From Branchiostoma floridae (taxonomy: Eukaryota; Chordata; Leptocardii; Amphioxiformes; Branchiostomatidae), in the NCBI RefSeq assembly GCF_000003815.2, contig NC_049986.1, positions 13,672,336-13,734,335 on the forward strand: a stretch of DNA of 62,000 nucleotides, written 5' to 3'. A model generated the notes under the pieces. It searched no databases and was not told the DNA's origin. It saw only the letters and a list, made by a program, of their open reading frames with translations. A program made the position numbers and the translations under genes. Shown piece by piece: positions 10,001-22,000 of this stretch. Numbering within the stretch: the stretch's first letter is position 1; every line of letters starts with the position of its first letter.

Positions 10001-13000
10001 TCCTCTAACCCTGAAACCTTGATACAGATGTCTGGAATTTGTGCTGTAGAACAACCTCGTAGAAGGGAATTAAATTTGTAGAATAATTTTAGCAAAGCCG
10101 GTGGCAGACATGTGGTGACATTTTGCAGATAGACTGTGAAGGAAGTAGTCATGATCTCCTTATCAGTGTGGGAAAACTACCCTGTGGTTTTCAATGTTTG
10201 GGATCACGCAATAGGCAAGGCTCGAAAAGAAAATAGTTTGTATCATAGGGCATGTGCTGCAGTTAGAAAAAATGGCTTCACACTTTGGTAAATGGAACTC
10301 AGTAACCCTGGCCAATAATCCATCAAGGACAGACTTGAAGACAGTCTGATGTAAACCTTTGTCCCAAGGATGAGGCCATGATCCCAACAGATGAGGTAAA
10401 GATGGCTCTAGATTCCTTCACACATGTCAACTTGTAAGTGGAGTTACTCAGTAACCCTGGCCAGCAGTCCATCAAAGACAAACACAGTCTGATGTCAAAC
10501 CTTTGTCCTAAGGATGAGGTCATCATCCAAACAGATGAGGTAAAGATGGCTGTAGAAAACCCTCCACACTTTCAACTAGTTATAAGTGGAACTCAGTAAC
10601 CCTGACCAGCAGTCCATCAAAGACAAACTTCAAGACTGTCTGATGTCAAACCTTTGTCCCAAGGATGAGGCCATGATCTCAACAGACGAGGCAAAGATTC
10701 TTGTAGATTCCTTCACACTTTCAAAGTCTAAGTGGAACTCAGTAACCCTGGCTGGCAGTCCATCAAAGACAAACACCTTTGTCCCAAGGATGAGGTCATC
10801 ATCCCAACAGATGAGGTAAAGATGGTGCTGTAGATTCCTTCACACCTTAGAGGATGAGATCATCATCCCAACAGATGAAACAAAGATGGCTGTAAATTAC
10901 TTCACACACTGGTAGATGGCAGGCAATCCTTCAAAGACAAGGATAGTCTGACGAAAAATCCTGCAACCTAAGGGTAGGGTCATTAGAGACAATTTGAAAG
11001 GAAAAAAGCTCAGACAAAAAGTGTGAGACAAAGATGGCTTCCATTTATTCTGGTAGACAGAACTCAGCACAGGCAATCCATCAAGGACAAAGACAGTATG
11101 ATGTAAAATCTATTTCTCAGGGATGAGGTCATCAACCCAACTGATGAGACAAAGATGGCTGTTGTAAATTTGCTTGCCATTCCCATAGATGGGACTCAGT
11201 AACCCCAGCAGCAATCCATCAAGGACAAAGGTTGTCTGGTGACCCCAGGACCATCATCATCCCAGCCGAGATACAATCTTGCTGAGGAGATGAGGAAAGG
11301 AGAAGGCAGAAGGATCAAGACCTGACATGGACCAATCCCTCACCTGTAGGCGCTTTGGTCAGGCCTGTTTGTTCCAAATCAGTTTCAACAGCCAACAAAG
11401 GGCTGCTTGCAACCCCTTTCATAAATCTTCCTTCACCTGTTGTCAATGAAGAAAAGCAAAGACAATCAATCAGGTCTTTTTCTTTAATCAAAATGCACCT
11501 TGCTGACTATTCTCTTCCCCAATAAGGCTGTTAGTTTAAAGTAGGATTATAGAACATCATACAAATTGTTTTTCATTGTATTTCTCATAGATTTCTAATC
11601 TTAGAATGGTACTGTTCTGAGCCTTAAACTGTTTTACCTGCATGATGCAGCAGCCAGTTGGATTTGATAAAGATATTTTCTACAACTTGGCAAATGCGCT
11701 GAAAGATTTTTCTCCCAAGTGTGGAAGAGATTTTAGGAGCTGCTGTAGCTTCCTAGACCTTGAAATGAGGAAGTTACAAGGGGGAGTTTTCTGAGTAGAG
11801 AGCATGGGTTGTGACAGGCCCTAAGATTGGGTCCAGATGAGAGCCTTTCAGATCTCGGCTGTCCCTGGCACCTTTGCTCCTCACCTGTCAGTGTGTGACA
11901 CAGGAATCGTCCACCTTGACATGTGCAAAGATAGCGCAGGTGAATGGGTTCAGCCGCTAGTGCTCTGCTGTTCCATCCATCTGGTTTATGGTTTGGTGGA
12001 GAAAACTCAGAGTACTTCCAGAGGGTCTAGCTGCCAGGCTTAAGATGAATTTGGATGGACAGTTGTCCAAAATGTGTTTTCTACTTTTGATATTAGACTG
12101 TATCATCGGCAGCTTTTTCATTGTTTTGTCTTGTCCATGTTCTCGCTCCCTTGCTGCTTCATACTACTGACCCTTAATTGGTTCTGGTTCAGGTTGATTC
12201 CATGGCCAACAGAGGCTTCTTGACCTGTGACGGTGCTTCTTTTGCACAGCACGCAAAGATTAGGAGCTAGATCTCAAGTTTATGCTTATCAAATTCAAGA
12301 AAAGCAACTTTACACTTGATCCAGTTGTGCTCTTTGGCTCACCATGATTGGCCCAATCTTTGCCAATCAACTCATCATGTTCCCAACTCCTGAAAGTTAG
12401 CCTAAAGAAATGTCAAGGACTTTACAAGGACATTTGGTCTGGGAGGAACTTGAAGGTTAATGGAAGAGACAGTCGTGGTTGGACATCAGTCTTGTTTGTT
12501 CAATTTTCATCCAGGTGATGCTTTCTTTTCTGACATATATTTCCTCTGGGTGTCTTTGTGTGTGGGTAGACATTATAGAGGCACCGTAGGAGAAAGGGTG
12601 TGGTCAGTTGTATGAAAGTCTAAGATGATACCCGGCAGGTCTTATCATTTTGCCCTGGTTTATACATAAACAGGTAGTCATCTGAATCGGAAGCACATGT
12701 ATGTCACATTGTGTAGCTACTAGCAGATGATTTACATTAGGAAGTCTGTTCACTTATATTCATATTATGAACTCAAGCCCCTCCCCCAACTTCTGCAACG
12801 TCTTTAATATATCCTTTTTCAAGTTTCTAGAGCCTTATCTTATAGAGATCTACAGTGAGTGTAGTGTTTTAATCATGTAACAGTGTGCATTTAATATATG
12901 TAATGCTTAATGCCTACACATGTAACGCACTTTACAACTGGTAGAAACAACCATTAAGTATAGATTCTGGAATTTGCAAAGGTTATCACAAAGCAGGCCT

Positions 13001-16000
13001 AAGAAGTCAAAAGGTTAAAGATTGTGCCACGTCTTTTTATTGTAGCCCTGAATGTAATGTAATTTGCTAAATCTGAGGCAACAGTGCTTCAAAGGCTAAC
13101 CTGTTGATTGGGGCAGAATGTTGCAAGTGTCAGGCCATTTTACTGTTTTTCTTTTACCCTTAATGCTTAGCACATGAGGGGGGTTGGGTGGTCTTTACCC
13201 CAGCCGATATTGATCAAAAAGCTGTCCAACAGAAAGTGGAAGGGGCATAGGCCACTAACAAGCCATATATACACCGTTGCTGGTCTGCAGTTAGAGAAAA
13301 ACATTTTGTAACATTTTTGGTTTTTGTATGTCCAGGCACTCTTAACATTCAATCATTTGAATGGTAACCATTGTTATTTGCAATGGAAAACTGTTAAGTT
13401 TTTTGGGTCATCCTTATTGCATTTTTCCCAAGTTTTGATCAGGACAATTATTGCACAAAAGGCTAGGTTGAGATGTTGATAAACAGCATACATTGTTGAG
13501 GAAATGAGTGAGATCTACAGCAGAAAGACATCCCTTTGTGATGTCTTTTGAAGAGATGAAGATCTGACTCTCCTGCTCTTTGTCAATGGGTGGTAGATGA
13601 GAAAAGAGAAGTACATGAGGCCAGACATTCTGTAACTAGGGGGTAGCATATGACAGGCGGAATGAGATTAATGACTAAGACAGAAGCAGATAATGTGTGG
13701 GGAGAGGGGAGAAAGTGAGGATAATCCTTCAGGCACAAGACTGGAGAGGAGAAAGTCCTGCCAAAACGGAAATGCCAGGGCAGAAGTCAGCCTTGACGGC
13801 CTAGTTTTTGCTGGTGGTAATACAGTGAACACGCTAAAGAGACTAATGCAGAAGTTAGTTGATCCTCAGATCATTTCAACGTAGTCTCCAGTCATTTTTC
13901 CTTTCAACGGTAGGAAGAGTGGCTTGCTGTTCAGCTAGTTTTATAGAAACTATGATGTACAATGTAATAACAAGGATGGACTACTTAAGCACCGGATTAG
14001 TCTGTACACGTTGATGTGGCAATGTTTCAAATTGTTACAGTACTAATGATGTCCTTTTTTTGCTGGTACAAAGTTTGTAGTTTCCCCATAGGATGTCATT
14101 AGAATGATAGATTGAAGTTGAAGAAACTTTTTTTCAGAAGAAGCTGGTTCGATCTACAGTGAGGTTCACACATTGATTTAGGGAAGCCATGATTTGTTAT
14201 ACATGTACATGTATGTACTTTGTATGTTTGTCCTTGACTTGTACACTAGGCATGTTGACCTTGTACATGATAACATCATAAGAGGCTCAACAACACCTTA
14301 GTATGTCTTCTAGAGAATAGAAGAGACCCAGCATTGCCTTAGTGTGTCGTCTAGAACTTAGACACCTCAAAGAATAGAACAGTATCAACTACTGAACATA
14401 TTATGGTTGACCTCTGGTAGCCTCTCAAACCACATGACCTGCTGACCTGTATATGGGTGCAAAATATATCTTGTAGTATGGACAGGAGGGTGTGTGTGTT
14501 CAACATTTGACCCAGATGAGGAAGTGTCAAAGAATGAGATAAATAGTTTAATTGCAACAATGGAATCCCAGCTATGCTTTCAACCTCAACTGCCTGGGGG
14601 TCAGTGACCTTTCAGATGCACAGGTCACAGAAGAGGTTCCACATGTACCCAGGCCATGTTTGGGGAGGCTGGATAACTTGATGCTTGCAGGCATGATTAT
14701 GTCAGCATCAGATTCTCAAAAGGATAACAGAAAGTGGTGCAGGATGCTGGAAACTGGCTTTGGTGGCTTAATTTGGTGGACGTGATTTGGTTGTCTGTAG
14801 ATATGTTCAGAGTCTGGTAATTGGCCAAATGTATGCCATTGTGGCCACATCTTCATATTCTTTAGTCATGGCTATCTGGAAAGTGCCCCAGATAGACTTA
14901 GACAAAACATCCCTGGGGAGAACGCAGAGGTCAGGACCCGGCTAATGCAGTAATGGCTGCAACAGCATTGAGCAACTGAGTTGCAGGACTGTTGAAGATA
15001 CTAATATTCACATGTGGGTGTTTTGTGAAAAAGATCTGGAGGCAGTTATACCTGTTCAGTTATATATGGATGGATGGACATGATGGACACACAGACTGAT
15101 GGACAATTCAGCCTGGTCTGTCTGTTCTATTTGACCAAAAATGTTGCCAGATATTTCTACAAAGGTTGATGATATCAACATAACAGAATAATAGAGACTT
15201 GTTTTCTTAGCATCCTCATGAGTATGAACAACCTCTGGTAAATATGGGTATAAGGTTATGTATGTTTTCAATTATTTAGGATATATAAAACCTTAGACTC
15301 CATTCTTGACTTTCCTCCAAGATTCCACCTTGTTCCTAAGTAAGTTGTAAGCTGCAGCTGTTTGAAAAATGCATAGGTGGAGGAGGGGCCCTAGCCCTGG
15401 TATTTATCCCTGTAGCTCCCTGTTTACGGTTCCTTGTCCAAGAAGCCATGATGATGGCAATTGGGTCCTCTTCGATATGGACCAGTGAGATAAAAGTACA
15501 GGTGGTTGCCAGGATAGAGGAGCACACTATTTAGCTTTGTAACTGTACCCTTGTGACCTTGCCACTATCTCTTGGATGCTGGAGTGTTACCCTCCCGCCC
15601 ATTTCATTAGCGCACACCAGGGGGTTTTTAGGTGATGGTTTCAGTTACATTGCTCACAAAGTGGCGATATCTTGAAAGGCAAGCTAGAAAAACAGGTTGC
15701 CTTAAACATGCCTATGCTGGCATTGTAGCAGATTGAAACACTCCTAAGATGACCAGTGGAGACTGGCGATCTGGCTACTACATGTAGATGTCGGATGTTT
15801 CAATAACTACTCACTTTTTTATGGATGTTTCATTCCATCAACAAGGACTCATTAGAGATGTGTACTATTGACCTTAATGCATTTAATTGAAAAGAGATTC
15901 AGTTCAGAGACATTAGCACAACTTTATCTTCAACACAGTTGTCGGTATGCATGTGTGCTTTAAGATCTTGTGTGTGCTTTTTTAATGATCAAGAGGTCTA

Positions 16001-19000
16001 AAGTTTGAAGGAATGAGCATAGTAGATAAAGATTATGGGTGCCAGCACTGTAAAGGAGAAGCCATTGCATTGTCCCCGGCCACGAACCAGAACACCCCTG
16101 CACATTTTCACCTACCACAACTGCTGGATGATTTCCAGGAAACTGTGGATATTTTTGAAAGGCCTGTCTACCTGTGGAGAAACTAAGCCATAACAAGGCT
16201 ATTTTTGTCCCTAGAGTCTTATGTTTAATGATATTTCTGTGACCCATGTTCAAATATACGATATAGAAGGCACCCAGGACACCTTTTGCCCAATAATAAT
16301 CTGAAGCTTAGACACAGGGATCGTTTCCAAGAATTTAAATGAAACATGAAAAAGCTTGAAGGTAACAGTCATTTTGAATGGGTTTATTTTTAGCTGAACG
16401 ACCTACTTACTGCAATGGACAAAATGAATTCAGGGTGGTCTGCCATTGGTTCAGAGACATGCAGTGTATATAAATGACAAGAACTACTGGCACAGAATTC
16501 TGTGCCAGTGATTCTTGTCATTTGAATGCACTTCCATCTAGGACCAGGTTTGTTAAAAAATACTGCAATCTACCAGAGTGCATGATTTGGAAGGCATCTA
16601 GAAACAAACAGACAGAAGTAATTGAGTTTATCCAGCTAATTAGTCCCAGTGTTACCAGTGATACCTGATAAGTCTGTAGTAAAAGCCTGAGTTAGTCCAG
16701 GGCTCTAACCCCCTGAAACAGAAAACTTTATAAACCCCTCATGTTATGTTTGGAAGGAGCAAAAGTCAAAATCATAAAGTTGCCCCTCTTGCCTCAAAGT
16801 TCAAAAGTCAGCCCTAAATACCTCACTCCCACAGAGCTCCTGTGGAGGAGTGAGAGTACCACTGAACACCAGATACCTCCTAAGTCTAAGAGGCGCTAGC
16901 AAGCATTGGTGTACTTTTTTGCTGTGTTGGGGAAAAAGGAGTTCTCTTTCTCAGCCTTTTGGCTGCTGTTTTTGATGGAAGTAACGAAACCCTCAGTTCA
17001 AACCCCTGCTGTCAGCCACTTGTACCTCTTCAGGTTCCAACAATACAAAAAGCTTCCAACACCCCAGGACTTTGGTCCCCCTGTCACATGTAGGAGCCAA
17101 GAGGACCACTGCTACCTTAAATCACAATCCGTTGCCATGGTTACGGACTTGCACCAGCATCACTTTCCTGCATTACAGTACCGTCCAAGGGTACTATGCT
17201 GTGCCAGGATATGCTTGTCAGTACCTTTATACTTTGAGAGCAAACCTTTTTGTAACTCACAAATGATGGTTTAATCATAACCACCTTGAGACTCCAACAG
17301 TGTAATTTTGAGGGAGATGAATGACAAACTGCTGGCCCCTCCTCACTTTCTCCAGCAGATGTCCACAATTAAGGCCTGCATCATTAACATAATAGAACCC
17401 ACCAGAAAAGATTGGGCCTTTCTGATGTCAACATACAGCAACAGAGGGCATACGTATATCCTGAATTGCCATAGCAACTATCCTAAACATCGCCTAGTTG
17501 ACAAGCAGGTTTTGGTATTGTTTTTCTGGCTGGGAGTCAAGTCTGAAAAGGTGGAGCAGCTGAACCAGGGAGGGAAAGATTGAAGGCCTCTCAAGTCACT
17601 TCTCATGGGACAATCAGGTCCCCCACCTCCCCACTTTTACTAGTTGTGTTGTGCGACTGTTGGATTATGGCGTGGTTGAAGCGGTGGATAATTCTGGTTT
17701 TCTATGTGAGTACTTCCAACCTGTTCTATCTTCTGTAAGTAGTGTGGTATGTGCCATGTGGAAATCTGGATAAGCTGGAGACTTTGAAGTATGGGTGGTT
17801 GGTTCTGGTGTTGGGTTTTAGAGCTAGGACTTTGATATCTGAGTAATTTGCTCATGCCAAAGTGGATAAGGATGACCCACATGTCCAGAACTCTATGTTA
17901 ACTAAGTAAGCGTGCCAGTTTGATATAGATGCTCTACTGCTATAAAGATCACAAATAAAAGCATCCTTCAAAGCATAGAAAAGACAGACTTTGTTGAGGC
18001 GTGGGACACACAGCAGGCTAATCTGCATTAAAAGTCCTTGTATTGCAGGGCTAATACAATACAGCTGGTGATATAAGGTGCTGTCAATGTGAGCAGCCAT
18101 GTAATGGGGACGGGTCAGTGTGGGAACAATGAGTAGAGTGTAGCCCATTCCGTGACTACACTTTCAGTGTCATGCATTCTTCACATTAAATCTCCTCTGT
18201 TATAAAAAGGAGGCAGCTATCTTGTGCAGTTGGTATTCTACAATAACTTGTGGTTAGTAGTTCAAGGCTCTTTTGGAACTTCTGGTTACATAGACTTTGA
18301 ATGCCAACATTTTTCAAATTTTCCACATTGTCCTTCAACTGGAATTCTAGCGTCCAGGCTCCACATTGCTTTGAAAAATGTGTTTGTGATGATCAGCAGG
18401 TACATATATAATGTTACATGTTGTACATTGTGAAACATTTTCTTAACTGAAAAAAAGCTGTGTCATACACACATATTCTTGTATTGAAGTGTAATGTATG
18501 GCAAATATTTAATGGAGCTAGGAAAATCACTGGTAAAAACTCTTGTAACACTAACAGTATTTGACTTTTGTCAGATTTCACTGAAGGGAGTCTTGTAACT
18601 TCAGTTTAAAACATGATGTTGAAAGTAAGTGAAAGTAACAAAGGTAGTCCCTAGTGCGAGGCTATCATGTTCCAAGATGTGTCTGCCCCTATTAACAGTA
18701 ATGATTGACAGATGCTGGTACCCCCTCCCAGGGACTGTCACACACCCCAAACTAGCATTACCATACACGGGAAACAGGTGGTTGGAATTTGGGATGGTCC
18801 ATTGATGATGGTTGGGACAAGGCAGACACTTCGTCCCCATTCTTGTCATAGAGTCAATTTCTTTCTTCTTGATCTGTTTGTTTACTATCTCAGTAATGGA
18901 ACAACTCAGTTGAGGCTGTTCAACATGTGGCTCAAGCCACAGCTTCACCCTTGGTACTGTCTGCACAAGATTATAATGGGCATTGCAAGAGAAGGATTTT

Positions 19001-22000
19001 GATTGCAAAGACAGTGTTTCAATTCAACTCTGTTCAAGTAGAAAACAGACAATCAAGGCATATTTGTCATTGTTGTGTCAAGTGGGTGATTAGGAAATTG
19101 TTCTATGTGGCCAATTTAGAAGGGCCCTAATTAGTGGGCTGTAATCCGTACCCACATGACTGTGTAAAGCCCATTTCTGTGTGAGGTCATTCAGGTTCCA
19201 AACTACCATACATTTTCAAGCCTTTAAATCCTTTGAACCATGCTGACATACAATATACAATTTCTGTTCAGGTAATTAACATTTCTTGTGATGTTTTTTT
19301 TTCCTTTCAGGGCTCCATACAGCAGCTGATGATTTTTGACGACCCCCTCGTCGGAGCTGTCCAGTGTTCAGTCTTCTCCCAGAACTGCAAACAGAATCCT
19401 ACGCTGTCTCAAAATGAACTGGTGGGATTTGTATTTCCTTCTCTCTTTGAAATGTTTTGTTGCATAAATACTCTAATGTTTCTATGGTAGAAAGCTGGCA
19501 CAAAGTACCAGGCATGAGGTTGACATGGTTGGCTTCAACCTACAGTTAAGTGCCAATTATAGAGTTAATGATATTCAACAGGAAAACAATTGGTAGTCCA
19601 GGTTGCAGTCCAGATACAGCTTAGGTGGAATTAGTTGATTTATTATGAGATATAGGAGTTTTCTTTTATACAACCAGTTACTTTAATATAGGAGTTTTCT
19701 TTTATACAACCAGTTACTTTAATCTCACCGTAGCTGACATTTCGATGCCTGTCAGACATCTTCCTCAGAGCTTCTAACTGGAGTTTTGCTTATCACTGCT
19801 TTCTCTTGTCTGACAGGCATCCAAACGTCCTATGTCCTATGATCTACTAACCTGATGAAATTATTTTCGGTAGCTGGTTATGACTTATCATGGATTATGG
19901 AAGAAATAAGGATGGCCTAATGCACAGACAGCCCTTATTGTTCCAATACCTCTATGTTACTGGGTTAGGATTAGGTTGTAGGGTCCAAGGGGTGTTGGAA
20001 CATAGGGGTGTTGGAACATAGGGGTGTTGGAACATAGGGGTATTGGAACATAGGGGTATTGGAACATAGGGTTGTTGGGACACAAGGGATGTAACTGAAC
20101 AGGCCTCGAAATACTTTTTTCAGCCAGGTTGCACAGGCGGCAACCTGAATCAAAAACCAACTTGCGCCATCAGCATTTCAGGTTGCGCCACTTCCAAGTT
20201 GTTACTTTCTCTGAATTAGCTAATTATCCATTATCTGTAAAAACAGTTCATTTCAGTCGAAGAATTATAGCAAAAAAAAAAATGCAGGGCAAATTAAGCG
20301 CACTTTTCTCAATAAACAACATCCATTTATCGATGTTTTGAAAATAAATACTGCAACAAAAATAATATCTCAATGAACCGTGAAAAAATCGCAACCTCCG
20401 TTGAACAGTGCTGACCGTGCGCCCCTCCCCAGTATAGTCATCGCCATACTAGCTGTTGTTTTTCCCGCATTCCACCAACAGTATTGTCCCAAACAAGCAA
20501 GAAAAAGCTCCAATATAAGCCTATATAATGTACTTATCATCAAGGATGTTAGGCAGTCGATGAGTTTTCATAAACATTGTCAAAGTTTCACGCTTTGCTG
20601 CGTGATTTTCCCCGCGAACACAGCGTTGGGACATCAGATATTCTACCAATAGCAGCGCCCAGGCTACGTAACGCCGAAATGGCCAATGGAGTATGACTCT
20701 CGCGATTCGCGAGATGTGAGTTAGTGCAAGATTGCGCGAGAATTAAAATGGCGGCTCCATGGAGGCCGAAATCGGCAAATTTTGAACTTTGAGCGAAGTT
20801 CCTGGCGGAAAATTAGGGCTTACCAAAGGCATACATCCCAAAAACAGGGCGCAGATTTTCTGATATTTTTTGCTAAAGGGTCTGTAACTTAAGGATCGTT
20901 TTGTTTACCAAAAAAATCTAGTTGCACGCGGCGCAACCTGACTTTCTGAACAACTTGCGCACAGAGAAAACTACTTGCGCGGCAGGGGTGCGCAAGTGGT
21001 TAATTCGAGCCCTGCTGAAAAAACAGGCCTCCATTTGTGTATCCAGTTTTATGGTTTGTATGTTTAACCTTAAGTGTCACTCAGATTGATCGTTATTGTG
21101 GGCACAACCTTGAAATGCAACTTCCAGGGGACCCTGGCCTGGATTCAGTCAGACACATGTAACATGTAACGTTATATGTGGATGTATTTGTTGGTAATGA
21201 ATGTTACATTGCTTAATGCAAATCATTGACCATTTTAAAATCAAGCAATAAGAATTGTTTCCTTCAACAGTATCCATTACATGTTCATAATGTACCCTTA
21301 ACCTTTAGCAGCTGGAAATTAGTCTACACATGATAAGACTTGTTTTGACAATGAGAGCTGTGGTCTGCATCTATATATCTGCAATGGACATGTGTGCCTA
21401 AATCTATGGTCCAAATTATCCTCACTGTCAAAACTCATAATAATATTTTTTGGGGGTTGACAAGGGGTAGGAGGTACATGTAGTTGCTGTCACTGACATA
21501 TTAATATGTTGTCCAGCGTTCTTGTGGAGAGCTGAAAGCTAGCTAGAAAATCATCATTTTCGCAAAAATGCAGACTGTCTTCCCTAAATTCTCATAGGTT
21601 CATGGCAGTTCTAAGCTCTGATTGGCTCCTGATAGAAGAAGAACAAAGAAGACAAAAGAACAAACCAGCTAAACAATTGTGTATTCCCCATAGGGGAAAA
21701 CATTAGATATTTACCACAGTTTTGTAACAATTAGTTCCAAAGATGAAGGCTTAGATCGCTGTCTTCCTGAAGGAATGGTTTGGATTAAGGCACCAGAGAA
21801 GTTATGGCATCTAGCATACCACAGAAAGATTATTCAAGTGCATATGTCAAACAGATGGTTGAGCATACTGACAGGAGCATTCTGGAAAGTTCTCACAATT
21901 TTTGTAATGTAGACTTTACTGTGAAGAAAAGAACATTTTTATGCAGGCAAGTTTAGAGATATGTTGCAATACAGAAAAGGATGTCAGAAGAAGATTTGTA

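Larger units (their letters stand above)
7661..19310 (+). other. Very long intronic stretch of the collagen gene
   Basis: About 11.6 kb with no exon that I can support, although one or two TSPN exons should lie here (entering phase 2, leaving phase 0). A scan for a W-H-containing open segment between splice sites gave nothing. It holds a small hairpin (8367-8433), G- and C-rich runs near 7880-7955 and 9405-9475, a 100-N gap (9487-9586), a gat/tca microsatellite near 9605-9640, the tandem array at 10265-11250 and a 48-bp palindrome at 16474. Confidence 0.6.

Noticed and set aside
10586-10819. Open frame inside the tandem array as a repeat protein
   Set aside because: The frame does not persist through neighbouring units and the units differ by indels that are not multiples of three.
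18224-18433. Candidate for the missing TSPN exon
   Set aside because: The translation lacks the W-H strand, and no acceptor-donor pair gives the required phase 2 to phase 0.
19988-20072. Short direct repeats resembling a CRISPR array
   Set aside because: Units of 16 bp run head to tail without spacers in a eukaryotic intron; this is a minisatellite.
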